Assembly (NCBI GenBank): GCA_036571765.1
Contig: BROE01000028.1
Span: 7,337,650-7,401,649, forward strand
Direction of reading: 5' to 3'
Origin: Plecoglossus altivelis
Lineage: Eukaryota > Chordata > Actinopteri > Osmeriformes > Plecoglossidae
Length of the DNA: 64,000 nt
The notes beneath the pieces are model-generated. The model saw only the letters and a program-made list of their open reading frames with translations, did no database searches and was not told where the DNA came from. This document shows, piece by piece, positions 1 to 11,400 of this stretch (position 1 is the first letter of the stretch; each line of letters begins with the position of its first letter). A program made the position numbers and the translations under genes.

Positions 1-370
1 GGGGGGGGGGGGGTGTAACACATGCTGTAGGCCATAGTGTACTTATTCTAAAGCTGAGATGATCTTTGTGAGTGACAGGGACCTGATCTTGTTTAGTGTT
101 TAAGGACATAATCAGGATGTATTTTTAGGTCACCACTCTCGGATAGCTGCATTGGGAAAATAGGTTTTCGGTCACTGCATCAACCACACGTCTGACAGCG
201 TCCAGTCTACTGACCGTGTGTCTTTCTCAAACCCCCGATCGTATGCGATGTTGGGACGATGTGACGCTGGGTTTTGTGACAGCGTTGACCGCAGCAGACC
301 TGTGACCGGTGTCTTCTCCAGTGTTGGACAAGACTGGATGTTCCTGGGCAGCAGAGGCTGAGGAGAGACC

Positions 371-471
371 ATGGCCAAGATCTGCACAGAGCAGTCTTAC
401 CCCACACGGCATCGACCTTCCATCCGCACGCCGGATGCTGAGCTGGACGACGTGGAGAATGGGACCTACAG
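371..471 (+). CDS. cnga3: cnga3 exon 1
   Basis: Encodes the start MAKICTEQSYPT to ENGTY and ends in phase 2 (AG) at donor gttagg. A strong Kozak context and the match to the CNGA3 N-terminus fix the start. Bases 1-370 upstream hold a 13-base G run and presumed 5' flank or UTR. Confidence 0.9.
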
Positions 472-3400
472 GTTAGGCATCACCACAGGGGTGGGGGTGG
501 GGGGAGGGGGGGGGGGCTGCCACGGCAGTCGAATCAAACGCGCCCCGTGATCTCACCCTCGAGATTACGTCGTGGAGACGGTCAGGAACGTAGCGCGTGC
601 AAAAAACTGTTACGTCTGCAGACAGTGGCTAGACTGTTGTATTTCCTCTTTCCTGTCTCTCCTCCAGGGGGCGCTCTCTGTGTGAGGACAACTCCTCAGA
701 GATGCAAGGGGTCGTGTCCGTGGCCACCAGCAGACTGCCAGAGTCTCGCCGAAGCTCCTTTGCGGGAGCGGGCGCCATGGCCAGGTATTCAGAGCTACCA
801 CCTATAGTGTTGTTTGATTACAGGTAGCTTTGTTGAGGTCACCTCCAACCAGGGGCATAGGTGTGTTTTGAAAACGTGAGAGGGACCGATTTTGATACCC
901 AAAGATGCAGTCATTTGATAACTTTCTTTATGACCCATGAGGGGGTGTGGGGACAGATGTGCCATTTAAAAAAAGGGGTAGAACGTAACCTATGCCCCTG
1001 CCTCCTGCACCAACCACCAGTCTAGACACTCTCCCACGTCAGAACCCACCACCTGTGTTACCGCCTACCTTCTTTACCTCCCACTGATCTTCCAGGCTCT
1101 CTCACTTCCTGTTCATGCTGCGCAACTGGGCGTCCCACAGGCTGCACGGTGAGGTGGAGCGACCCGATTCGTTCCTGGAGCGCTTCCGGGGCCCCGAGCT
1201 CAAAGAAGCCTCCAGTCGAGAGAGCAACGCCCAGTCTCTGGGTCACCCCGATCGTCTGCGGAAGAGAAAGTACGTCTGTCTGCGCTGTTCATGTTCCCGT
1301 AACTACCCATGACTCTTTTTCAGAAAGAGATTCTCATTAGTAGTCAAAATGGTGACATTCCTAGTGCCTCAGAATAAACCGTCTGCCCCAAGCGGGGAGT
1401 AGATATCTCCCTGTACCTCTCCTGAGTCACGACCTGCCGTGTCACTGTGTTTAGATAAACCAACAGAGTACAAAACAGACTAGGGGTGACCATGCTTATC
1501 CCATTCAAACGTGTCACTCGTCTGCATCACGGTAAGTCTAACGAAACTCTCTACGGTCTTCCTCCAAGTGCTGTGGGTCACTGGCCGCTGGCCGCTTACA
1601 ATATGAACAACTGCAACAACACAGATGAGTAAGTCTCCCATACTGGGACAGAAACTAGGTGACCAAACGTAGTGGTCCTGGAGTCATTCTAGTTCCCATA
1701 GAACCTTCTAGAAGCCACGTAGCCATTTGGGAAAACTGCACCGTTCTAGATGCGATAGACAAATGTTCTAGAGGCCATCAAATATTCTGGAAGATGTGTA
1801 GTCGTTCTTAATGCCATATAGTTCCGGTAGCTGTGAAATATAACGTCTGTTTGCAAAGTAACAAGAAAGAGCTAGATGTGAACCGTCATAGAGAATACTA
1901 GCGTCATAGTACAGTCTCATCAGAACACCTATCAAAGGACATGGTCATATGTTTCTTGATAGGTTTACCATACCTTCCTGTACCTTCCTATCTATTGCTG
2001 AAGATGCTTGACTCTGTGTCCCTCATACATTGTTGGTGCTGCTTATTCTACGTAGCCCCCAAAGTACGGACAAGAAATAAGCCATGTTTTCGTATAGTCA
2101 GGTGGTGTCATGTTGCCATCTAGTGGCCATATGTGAGGCTAGCACCCTGACCGCTCTAACAATGTCTGAACAAAACCCCCCAAAAACCTAACTTGATGAG
2201 AACTGTCCAGCCTAAACCTCACCCTCTATAGTAGTAAGAGTAGCATGGTCCCTTAGTCCACCCATGGTAGTCCATGACCCCGCCTCCTAGGTCCCCTCTC
2301 TCGGCCACGAGATGAAAAGCAAAAACGTGTCGTCCCGTAGCAAAAAAGACGACAAGAAAGAAGAGATCAAAAAAGAGGACGAGAAGAAGGACGAGAAGAA
2401 AGACGAGAAGAAGGACGAAAAGAAAGATGAGAAGAAAGATGAAAAAAAAGATGAGAAGAAAGATGAGAAGAAAGATGAAAAGAAAGATGAGAAGAAAGAT
2501 GAAAAGAAAGATGAGAAAAAGGATGATAAGAAAGATGAGAAAAAGAAAGAGGAGCCTCCGTAAGTATCCATCTGCTGTATCCAAACCATAGTTTGTATCT
2601 TTAGACTGCAACTGAACACCTGTAAAGGGTTAGGATACCAAACATCCCAGTGTGGATCGTTTAAACGGGACATCTGCCACTGCAGAAAAGTCTTCAAAAT
2701 GTTTGGATTTGTACGGTAAATTGACCAAAACGTTGATTTTAGGAAAGAAATATGGATCATGGACCCTGCCACAGATCTCTACTACAGATGGCTGACTGTC
2801 ATTGCTGCTCCGGCATTCTACAATCTCATGATGCTTGTAACAAGGTATCATCCTTTGTCCTCTTTCCTCTCCTCTTATCACCTCTCCATCTCTCCATCTA
2901 TCAGGTTTCCATAGCGATCCCAACGGAATTGTCTTGTTTCCTCTCTTTTCCAGGGCTTGTTTCAATGAACTTCAGAACACTTACACGAGTCTGTGGATAT
3001 TTCTGGATCTCACGTCCGACATCATCTACTACACGGACACGTTTGTGAGGTCGAGGACAGGTCCGTCTCTGTTCGGTGCTGCTTCCGTAAGATCGGCCCA
3101 ACCTCGACCCGAGGTTGCGCTCGATCGTCGCCGCCGTTTTGACGAGCCTGTTACCTTTTATCTCCTCCAGGTTTTCTGGAACAAGGCCTGCTTGTGAAAG
3201 ACGGCAAGAAGCTCCGAGAGAAATACAGACAAACTCCTCAGTTCAAGTACGACATGCTGTCCATGATCCCCACCGACATCCTGATGTTGAAGTTTGGCTA
3301 CAACAACCCGGAGTTGAGGTTCAACCGCCTCTTCAAAATGGCCCGACTGTTCGAGTTCTTCGACCGCACCGAGACCAGGACCAACTTCCCCAACATCTTC

Positions 3401-4561
3401 CGTATCAGCAACCTCGTACTCTACATCTTGATCATCATCCACTGGAACGCCTGCATCTTCTTCGCCATCTCCAAAACCATCGGTTTCGGCTCGGACACGT
3501 GGGTGTACCCCAACATCAGTCACCCGGAACACGGACGGCTAGCCAGGAAATACATCTACTGCCTCTACTGGTCCACCCTGACGCTGACCACCATCGGGGA
3601 GACCCCGCCTCCCGTCAGGGATGTGGAGTACCTGTTTGTCGTCGCCGACTTCCTCATCGGCGTGCTGATTTTCGCCACCATCGTCGGTAACGTCGGCGCC
3701 ATGATTTCCAACATGAACAAGTCGCGCGCTGACTTCCAGGCCAAGATCGACTCCATCAAGCAGTACATGCAGTTCCGTAAGGTCACCAAAGACCTGGAGG
3801 CCAGGGTCATCAAGTGGTTCGACTACCTGTGGACGGAGAAGAAGACCTGCGACGAGAAGGAGGTGCTGAAGAACCTTCCGGACAAACTGAAGGCCGAGAT
3901 CGCCATCAACGTCCATTTGGACACCCTGAAGAAAGTGCGCATCTTCCAGGACTGCGAGGCGGGTCTCCTGATCGAGTTAGTGCTCAAACTGCAGCCTCAG
4001 GTCTTCAGTCCGGGGGACTACATCTGCAAGAAGGGCGACATCGGACGCGAGATGTACATCATCAAGGAGGGCAAGCTGGCGGTCGTCGCGGACGACGGGG
4101 TCACGCAGTTCGTGGTGCTTAGCGACGGAGCGTACTTTGGAGAGATCAGCATCCTGGGTATCAAAGGCAGTAAGGCGGGAAACCGAAGAACGGCAAACAT
4201 CCGGAGCGTGGGCTACTCCGACCTGTTCGCCCTGTCCAAGGACGACCTGATGGAGGCGCTGACCGAGTACCCGGACGCCAAGAAGGCCCTGGAGGAGAAG
4301 GGGAAGGCCATCCTGATGAAGGACAACCTGATCGACGAGGCGGTGGCAAACGCCGGGGCCGACCCCAAGGACCTGGAGGAGAAGATCGTCCGTCTGGAGA
4401 GCAACCTGGACGTCATGCAGACCAAGTTCGCCAAGCTCATGGCCGAGTTCTGCTCCAGCCAGAGCAAGGTCAAACAGAGGATCACCAACATGGAGGCCAC
4501 GGTCAAGTCAGTCCGCCCGGAGGATCTGTCTGAAGTGGTCCCTGACAAAAAGACCCAGTAA
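371..4561 (+). CDS. cnga3: cnga3: cone cyclic-nucleotide-gated channel alpha-3 (8 coding exons)
   Basis: Pore-forming subunit of the cGMP-gated cation channel of cone photoreceptors, acting in the outer-segment plasma membrane with CNGB3. Coding exons: 371-471, 668-784, 1096-1269, 1569-1628, about 2320-2559, 2743-2844, 2954-3060 and 3171-4561; phases agree and total 763 codons plus stop. The N-terminus MAKICTEQSYPTRHRPS and the block RFRGPELKEASSRESNAQ resemble human CNGA3 rather than CNGA1. S1-S6 follow a Lys/Asp/Glu-rich linker. The pore has TTIGETPPP near residue 440. After it come the C-linker, a cyclic-nucleotide-binding domain (FGEISIL, NRRTANIRS) and a C-terminal leucine-zipper-like helix starting DPKDLEEKIVRLES. 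The ATG context (gagaccATGG) is good. The start of exon 5 is the only weak junction. Whether this is the a or b teleost paralogue is not decided. Confidence 0.95.
668..784 (+). CDS. cnga3: cnga3 exon 2
   Basis: The acceptor follows ctcctccag and the donor is gtattc. The in-frame reading begins RGRSLCEDNSSEMQG and ends AGAMAR across the junction, part of the variable cytoplasmic N-terminus. An ORF in another frame here is a shadow. Confidence 0.85.
1096..1269 (+). CDS. cnga3: cnga3 exon 3
   Basis: Acceptor gatcttccag, donor gtacgt. Encodes LSHFLFMLRNWASHRL then RPDSFLERFRGPELKEASS, the best conserved part of the CNGA3 N-terminal cytoplasmic region. Enters and leaves in phase 2. Confidence 0.92.
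1569..1628 (+). CDS. cnga3: cnga3 exon 4 (60 nt)
   Basis: Short exon encoding GHWPLAAYNMNNCNNTD, matching the CNGA3 segment before the charged linker. Acceptor ctccaag, donor gtaagt. The length preserves phase 2 on both sides. Confidence 0.85.
   Translation, partial: CCGSLAAGRLQYEQLQQHR
2320..2559 (+). CDS. cnga3: cnga3 exon 5, charged DEKK repeat linker
   Basis: Encodes the cytoplasmic linker before S1: KNVSSRSKKDDKKEE, then about fourteen DEKK/DDKK units, then EKKKEEP. The donor gtaagt at 2560 is clear. The acceptor is uncertain. The best pyrimidine-tract AG at 2290 would put a TGA in frame at 2313-2315. The AG at 2318-2319 keeps the frame with exon 4, so 2320 is used. Confidence 0.75.
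2743..2844 (+). CDS. cnga3: cnga3 exon 6 (S1)
   Basis: Encodes IMDPATDLYYRWLTVIAA and then AFYNLMMLVT, the start of transmembrane segment S1. Acceptor gattttag, donor gtatca; phase 2 on both sides. Confidence 0.93.
2954..3060 (+). CDS. cnga3: cnga3 exon 7 (S1-S3)
   Basis: Encodes ACFNELQNTYTSLWIFLDL and DIIYYTDTFVRSRTG, the end of S1 through S2 toward S3. Acceptor cttttccag, donor gtccgt. Leaves in phase 1, which the next exon completes as Gly. Confidence 0.93.
3171..4561 (+). CDS. cnga3: cnga3 exon 8: S3-S6, pore, C-linker, CNBD, zipper
   Basis: Large terminal exon, starting FLEQGLLVKDGKK and ending VVPDKKTQ with TAA at 4559-4561. Contains the FDRTETRTN segment, pore TTIGETPPP, S6 with LIFATIVGNVGAM, the C-linker (FDYLWTEKK), the binding domain (SPGDYICKKGDIG; FGEISIL) and the C-terminal coiled coil. 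A single large 3' exon is typical of CNGA genes. No frameshift is seen. Confidence 0.97.
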
Positions 4562-5340
4562 TTTCACAGCAGTTTACCCAGAGACTTAACAGTACAACAA
4601 ACACACACAAAAAAAACACAAAGATTTTCAGTTTTGTAAGATAGGTAGTTTGATACTTTTGGACTCGACGCATTTATATCCATTTATACGTTAAACGGTA
4701 CGTGTGTATTATCGTTCATGCAATATGTATTCTTTGTGTGAAAAAAAAAGAATGTGTCAAAACATTGCTGTACCATGTATGCAGTGCATATACATTGCAG
4801 TATGCTGTGATTAAGATGCACCAAGCATCCTGAACCACACCATGGAGATGTTACCTGCAGAGACGGCAGATTCCCTTTTGAGCGGTAGAGAACCCCCACT
4901 TTGTCGAAGGCAAATCCATCCAATAGTCACAGTGGATTTGGAAATGTACAGCTTTCCTGTCGAGTGAGTCTAGTTCTACCGATGAAATGTTGCGCGATCC
5001 GCTTATTTCCTGTATGTGTCAATGCATGTCATGTGAGCTGTGAGGGACCGGTGTGTCCACCGTGGGTTCGTTGCCCTCTCGCAATAGTCCCAAGTCTGTG
5101 GGCTGGTCTGCTCACTGGAGTGAAGGTCAAGCAATGTGAAGGAGCAACACAATGGAAAGCCTCCCAATTCATGTATGTATGTCACCGAATTGCGTGCTTG
5201 CACTGGTGTTCCTGAATTGAAGCTACGCTGTCATCAAAGCATGCAAATGTCGCATAAACGAGGCAAGTATGAAATGCAATGTTATGTTTTAGCAGATGTT
5301 CGCATGAGAAAATATTGAATAAACGATTAAAAATGGCATT
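4562..5340 (+). other. cnga3: cnga3 3' UTR with poly(A) signal
   Basis: The non-coding stretch after the stop is AT-rich and carries a canonical AATAAA at 5318-5323, giving a UTR of about 0.78 kb. Small ORFs inside it look like chance. 5341-5639 holds a short G run and nothing else recognised. Confidence 0.6.
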
Positions 5341-5639
5341 GTTGGTCGCGGCAGAGTTTTTTGGGGGGGGGGCTCGGAATGTCGATCTTCGTTTGCGGCG
5401 CTCCTTGAGAAGTAATCATTAACCTGCGTGGAGAGTTCCTGTAAATACACAATGAGTCTGAATAGAAAAAGGAGCCCTATTCAATCTTGTCGTCACAATG
5501 CAGGCCAACGTCTTCCCCAGCAACAGAGTACAGATCAGGTATTGGTTTCAAGGTTGTCAACACAGCTCGAGGCAAGCGCCGGCGCGCTATTGAACGACCA
5601 AGCAACTTCGTTAAAACGTTCTGAGGCGTTCATGGAGCC

Positions 5640-6515
5640 ATGCCTCTCGGGTCTAGAACCGAAGACGGCGAGCTGTCTCACCGAGTCACCTTGTACAACT
5701 GGAGAGAGGCCGCTCTGCTGGAGAAACAGCTGCGCTCTCTGGAGACCCTGAAGAAGCAGACGGAAGCTTCCATCCGCACGGAGCAGCGCTCCGTCTGCCT
5801 CCGCTTCCTCGCCCTGCTGCGGGGGACGCAGCGGAGACGCGGCGGGGTGAGCGAGGGCCGGCGGGAGATGTCCCCTGCCCTGGTCTCCGCCTGCGGCAGA
5901 CCCTGGACGTGCCGTCTCCAGGCCGGGGGGAGAGCGTGCGCGTCAGCGCCGTCGAAGGTCGACTTCACGCCGACGCCCTCCTCCTCCTTCGCAAGGCTTG
6001 GGTCTTGCGTGTGCAGGACGGCCGGCCGACAGGAATGGTCCGGGTCGGGACCAAAGCTTCAGAGGGCACACAAACATCATCCACGGGCCCCGGACCACCT
6101 CGTCATGCCAGGATCGGGGATATCGACAGCAGCTGTGGGATGCGGCTCTCGCGCCGTCTGTCAGATCCCTCTGCTAAAGCGAAGGTCACGTGCTGAAGGT
6201 GGCGACCTTCTAAGCCGCACAGACAAACGCCCGCCCGTCCGTGGACACGTCCGCCCAGACCCAGACGAGGACAGCAGAGCAGCTGAAGACCTTAGTGAGA
6301 GGGTGAAGCTATTCATAGGGGAGGTGACCATCCTGGGGCAGCAGAACCGCCAGCAGGGTGCCATCCTGGATGACTACTACGCCCGGAGGCTGCTGGGTGA
6401 GGCCAGGCCAAGAAGAGAGGTATCCCAGGACGTTAAGGAGGATCTGGGCCCCTGGGAGCCTGTGGGTACGAGGAAGGACTCTAGGAGTCGTACTCTGAGG
6501 AGGTGGAGGAGTTGA
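5640..6515 (+). CDS. Hypothetical coiled-coil protein, possibly frame-broken
   Basis: I do not recognise this gene. A 291-codon ORF starts MPLGSRTEDGELSHRV. Residues about 18-65 (LYNWREAALLEKQLRSLE, then an Arg/Leu-rich helix) look like a real amphipathic coiled coil. Residues about 65-200 are low-complexity, Arg/Ser/Gly-rich and less convincing. A second helical block follows (ERVKLFIGEVTILGQQNRQQ, ILDDYYARRLL). Just past 6485 another frame gives an acidic tail (YSEEVEELTSGEYDRT) with a stop at 6578-6580, which suggests a frameshift or unmodelled introns; a gtgagc donor-like site lies at 5847. It could be a small vertebrate CCDC-type gene or a decayed one. It lies between the cnga3 3' end and the ube3a 3' end. 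Confidence 0.4.
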   Translation: MPLGSRTEDGELSHRVTLYNWREAALLEKQLRSLETLKKQTEASIRTEQRSVCLRFLALLRGTQRRRGGVSEGRREMSPALVSACGRPWTCRLQAGGRACASAPSKVDFTPTPSSSFARLGSCVCRTAGRQEWSGSGPKLQRAHKHHPRAPDHLVMPGSGISTAAVGCGSRAVCQIPLLKRRSRAEGGDLLSRTDKRPPVRGHVRPDPDEDSRAAEDLSERVKLFIGEVTILGQQNRQQGAILDDYYARRLLGEARPRREVSQDVKEDLGPWEPVGTRKDSRSRTLRRWRS

Positions 6516-6806
6516 CCTCTGGGGAGTATGACCGCACCCTGCAGACCAGCGAGAACATGGTGGATAGAAACTGGGAGTGAAATACCTCCAACTGAAGCCC
6601 TAAGCTTTACTGTTTTAAGTAGGTTGGAAAGTTTATGCGACGCCGGAAGACTTCAAAAGTCGACTCGATCATGTCATGTTTTCTCCCTGCATACGTACAG
6701 TGCTTTGCTTGTTTTGGAGTTCTTGGAGGGTTCTACAACGTACGGAGCAAAGGTTCTCACACTCATTCTCTCACGTGTATGACATCAGTCAAAGAATGTA
6801 GTCACT

Positions 6807-8363
6807 TTTAATCCGTTCTGCAGCATTTATACACACAGGTGATTTATGATGATTTAAATACACATTCTTGTCTCTCCTGAGATAGGCTTTGACCGAATAA
6901 AATAGTTCACCAACTGGACATCTCAATTCTGTGACACACACACACACACTTTGTGTTCGTGGAGGGCGAGGAGTCTTCAATGTGTGCAGCGTAACACATG
7001 TTAATAAAGCAGTCGATCACAAAAAAACAAATCTAAAAAAACAATACGAACCAATATGAAGGAGCCAAATGTTTTCGTTTCCAAGCGTAAGAAGCAGTCC
7101 CTTAAGTTCAGCTGTGAAGTGGGGGGGGGAGGGGAGGGGGGGGCAAGTACTGCAAAGCCATCTAGGTCAGACAGCGAAGACAGTTGCTACAGTACATCAG
7201 TATGATATGTCAAGTGAAGTGTGAGAACTAAACAGCATAGTCATTCTGTCATGGCATAAAACAGGATACAAAAAAAAGAAAACACAGGCCAGGATTTATG
7301 GCGGCGTTAAACAAATACCTCACGCACACACACGCGCACACGCACGACAGGTTTGAATCCGACTCTAATCGCCTCAGGGAGCCTGTTACGACAGTAAGAT
7401 GTAGGGACTCCAGCCAAGACTGGTAGCTTGGTTTGCTAAAGTCACATTACCGGTGTAGCAGCACCATAAGCGGTCCGTGGGACAGCGGGTCTGTGTCCTG
7501 ATTCCAGCAGTTCTATGCCGCAGACCACACTGGTGACCAGAGAGAGGGGAAGACTTCAGGTCCATCTACGGGAGAACATGTTCCTACAGAGACAGTGTAT
7601 ATATATATATATATCTATGTATATATACTGTATACTATACCGTTCACTGACCTGCTAGTTAAGTGCACTTTCACAGTTTCACGACAATCAGAAACGATTC
7701 AAATCTGCTTGAAATTTTGCTCAAATGGTTTAACACTGCAAAAATCTAAAACACCATTGAAAAGAAGATGAGGGGGGGAGGGGGGGGGGGGTGTTTGCGA
7801 AAGAAAATCAGAACTGATCAAAGTCTTTGGAAAGCATCAAAGCACTAACAGGGTTGGGTGGTGGTGGTGGTGGTGGTGTTGGTGGGTGGGGGTCACAGTC
7901 ATCCACCTGGCACGGAACACCCTGGTTGAGCAATGAGCAAAAAACCCCCCTTGAGAAAAACTACAATGGGCTTGAGGAAGCAAGCGGCCGGCCAAACAAT
8001 GTCGACGACGTATCAGCGATGGCATTTCCTGCTCTGAGGTGATGCATTGTTAACCAAACCAGCGCAACGCTGGGTTCAACATTTTCAAATTGATATTTTC
8101 CAAACTGAAACTTCTCAAACATCATTTTTTTCCCCCTAGGAGGCTTGCTCATTGTTCTCCCTTTTTCAATCGATCGCTATCATACTATAGTGTAGGTTGC
8201 TGGAGTGTCCACGTGTGTGTGTATGGTGACAGTGAGGGGTATTCAGGCACAGGACCACTGCAGTGCTTCCATTTCAACCCACTGTACTTAATATCGTTGA
8301 CTTTCCCCTCTTCTGAAGATAGCAAACTGCACCCAGGAAGTGTCCGCACGCTCGTCTGTCCAA
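6807..8363 (-). other. ube3a: Probable ube3a 3' UTR
   Basis: Non-coding stretch after the ube3a stop. It carries short G runs (7121-7142, 7770-7792), a TA-rich patch (7602-7640) and a GGT repeat (7857-7890). The nearest minus-strand poly(A)-like hexamer I see is ATTAAA at 6807-6812. The UTR end is inferred. Confidence 0.35.
6896..7008 (+). promoter_or_regulatory. Two plus-strand poly(A) signals
   Basis: AATAAA occurs at 6896-6901 and at 7003-7008, downstream of the coiled-coil ORF on the same strand. They could end its transcript. A minus-strand ATTAAA (6807-6812) lies just inside, so the two convergent 3' UTRs may abut or overlap. Confidence 0.35.
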
Positions 8364-8484
8364 TCACAGCATCCCGAATCCTTTGGCATAGGTGATGGCT
8401 TTGAGGAGCCTCTCTTTCAGTTTCTCCTTGGTGGAGTACTCTGGGAGCAGCAGTGCATTGAAGCAGGTATGAGAGGTGGGTAAC
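8364..8484 (-). CDS. ube3a: ube3a last exon with catalytic Cys
   Basis: Encodes LPTSHTCFNALLLPEYS and on to KGFGML, with the stop TGA read from 8364-8366. The Cys in SHTC is the HECT thioester residue. The acceptor is ctcctccag. Confidence 0.97.
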
Positions 8485-11400
8485 CTGGAGGAGGAGGTGG
8501 TGAGAGAAGGAGAGAGTGGGTGAGAGAGATGGGGGGGATAAGGGGAGAAAGAGAGAACGATAGGCGAGAGATGGAGTGGGGAGGGTGACAGAAGATAGGG
8601 AGAGTGAGACCGACCGGCAGAAAGACGAGCAAACGAACGAGCGAGGGACAGAGGGAGAGATGGAGAGGAAGAAGGGGGAGGGGTTTGGCGGTGAAGAAAG
8701 AGACAGACTGAGATGCGGGGACGCCTATGGGAGAAACGGCCCAACCCACGAGCCACGACAACAAGCGACAGAGCTGACCTGTCTGTGTCGGGGCCGTTCT
8801 TAGCGATGATCATCTTCAGTTTTCCCAGGCCTCCCACGGGAGCCCTGTCGGTGCCTGTGGTGAACTGGAGAAACAGCCTCTTCTTCTCCACCCCAAACGA
8901 GTGCACCGTTTCCCAGAAGTCTCTGCAAGCCGGCGGCATCGAAAATCAAAACACTATTTTCATACTTGCTGGTCAAAGCAAAAACAAAGCAATGTTTACG
9001 CTGCCGCGACAAGAAATATATGATAGCCACATATCCGTTTACTTGATAATTTGGCAATCTTTGTTGTAGCCTCCGTCGTACTCTGTGGTCTCTTCCAGGG
9101 CCTCAAAGTCAAGATTCTATGAAGTCAAGAGGAGTTGCAGTTAGAAAATGCTAACAAGAGATAGCTTTGAAAGAACCCCCCCCCCCTCCCCCAAAGTGCT
9201 TTCTCTGACGTAGTTCTCCTCACCCTGCTTCCACAGATGAGCAGCTCCACTTCCTCCGGCCGAAACAAATACTTGAGAGGAGACTCGTTGGTCACCATGT
9301 GGAAGCCTCTCTTGAAGGCTCGGAATTGCCTCTCCACGCTGGTGTTGAGGGTGTACTCGGCGTACAGACACACAAACTCCTGCCGACCGACGCAGAATTG
9401 AATCAATTAGACAAACGACCACACGACGGCATCACTTAGAAGGTGCGTTTACCCAGAGAACATGACTGTTTCCAGCAGCTATAAGATGTGAGGACACCTG
9501 AATGAGCCAGGGTGATACGACGGCTTGGAGCGCCGCCCTGGATTCTACGCACCTTCCTGTTCTCGTTGGTCACCGGGATCTTCTCCCCGTCCTCCTTCAG
9601 GTCGTACGTGGTGGGCTCTCCGAACAGGTCGGTCTGGGAGATCTGGAAGGTGAGCATCATGTCCTCCTCCACGTTCCCGTCGTACTCCAGCAGCTGCGTC
9701 AGGCTCTGGTAGAGAAGCTGCCGGAAGGGAAGACGCAAACCTATCAGAGCCGTGCCTCTTGTGGGCCGCTCGCCGTTCGAGCGCCTTTGCATGACGCGCA
9801 CGCACATGCGTACGTGCACTTCGTGTCACCTGCAAACCGTGCACGTGAAGTGTGTGTGTGTGTGATGGTAGGAATATCAATTGGGAACTCGGAAGGTTCC
9901 AGCATGCTACCGTACTGGATGCGAGTCGGCCAGATCCAGGTGGGTTCCCTTTTTCCCCATGAGCTTCCTGTAGACCACCATGGGGAAATGGACGTCCAGG
10001 ATGCAGTTGTTGTAAATGGCCAGTCCTAGAACGATCCCGATCAGCGTGTACTGGGCTTCGTTCTCCAGCGAGGAAGGGTTGAACCAGAAGAGCTTGGTGT
10101 CATCGTCGTAGGTGAACATCCCTGTGGATCGAACACGACGGACAGCACGGAGGAGAGGGGTCAGGGAAAAGGGGGGAGGTTCGAACCGAGACGCGAGGGA
10201 AAAGCAAATGTTCCTCTCGCACGTGATATCTGTCAACACCCAACATCTGTCAACACCCAAGTCTCACCAATATCTGGGTTGAAAATTTCCTCCAAAACCA
10301 ACTGGAAGAACTCTTTGGAAACGCCTCCCTCATCCACTCCTTGCTCCCCCTCGAACTCCACAAACAGCTGCTTCTTCAGGTCTGAAGGGTTCTCCATGGA
10401 AATCATTTCCAGCTGCAACACAGGCAACACGGTTAGAGCACTCGGGATCAGGACACTGCAGGTTCAAATCCCCCCTGCCGTGCATTTCTTTGGAGATTTT
10501 ATTTTTCTCAAATGTGTCTTGTTATCAAGTTCAAGTTGTGCTTTATTGTCATTAGGTTATTCCAAAATTATCATGATCATGATCTTTATAATACTAAGGA
10601 ATGATAATGATAATGACTATGATTATCACCCCAGTGCTGTCAGTGTGTGTGGTATTCCAAGGCTTACCCGGACCAGGGCGTCGTCGATAATGTGGTCTCT
10701 CCTCACTTTGAGCCTGAGATAAGGGTTGTGCTGCTGGCCCTGGACCATGCTGTACAGCGCCGTGATCCTCCGCTCGCTGTACATGCGGATGCGGTTGTCG
10801 TAGTACAGACCTTGGTTCTTGGTGACGGCGTTGAGGATGAAAGGGCAGCTCTGGAAGGAGAACTTGCTCTCCGAGTCCACCTTGAAGAAGGTGAAGTCCT
10901 TGTCCATCTCCACCACCTCGTTCAGCGGCTCGTTGACAAAGTCCTCGAAGGGGATGAGGGGCGTCCTGCAGTCCAGGGTGCGGACGCCCAGCTCCTTCTC
11001 CAGGAGGTCCACCCGGGGCCCCTTCCGATGGGTGCGCTCCTCCCCCAGAAGCTCCTGCAAGGTCAGCTCGCTGGACTCCAGCTCCTCGTCCTCCTCCTCG
11101 TTGTGCTCCACGTCCAGGTCGCCGGCCAGCACGTTGGCGTAGAAGACCAGCTTCAGACACTTGACGGCGGCCACCACCGTCTCGTCGTCGTTCACCAGGT
11201 TGTCGCTGTCGTACTCGTTGCTGATGACGGTGAAGGTGATGAGCTGCTGGAAGGTCTCCATCATGCGTCGGATCTGGGCGCTGGTATACTGCGACCACAG
11301 GCGCGTCAGCTTGGCGAGCGCAGGCAGAGGTAGCTTGCTCATGGCCTTGCAGAAGACGGGCATGGCCACCTCCAGGTACTCGGGGCTGTGGAGGTTGCGA

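Noticed and set aside
10424..10480. Functional tRNA genes at the box A/B sites
   Set aside because: The sequences do not fold into full cloverleafs by eye and continue into SINE-type tails.
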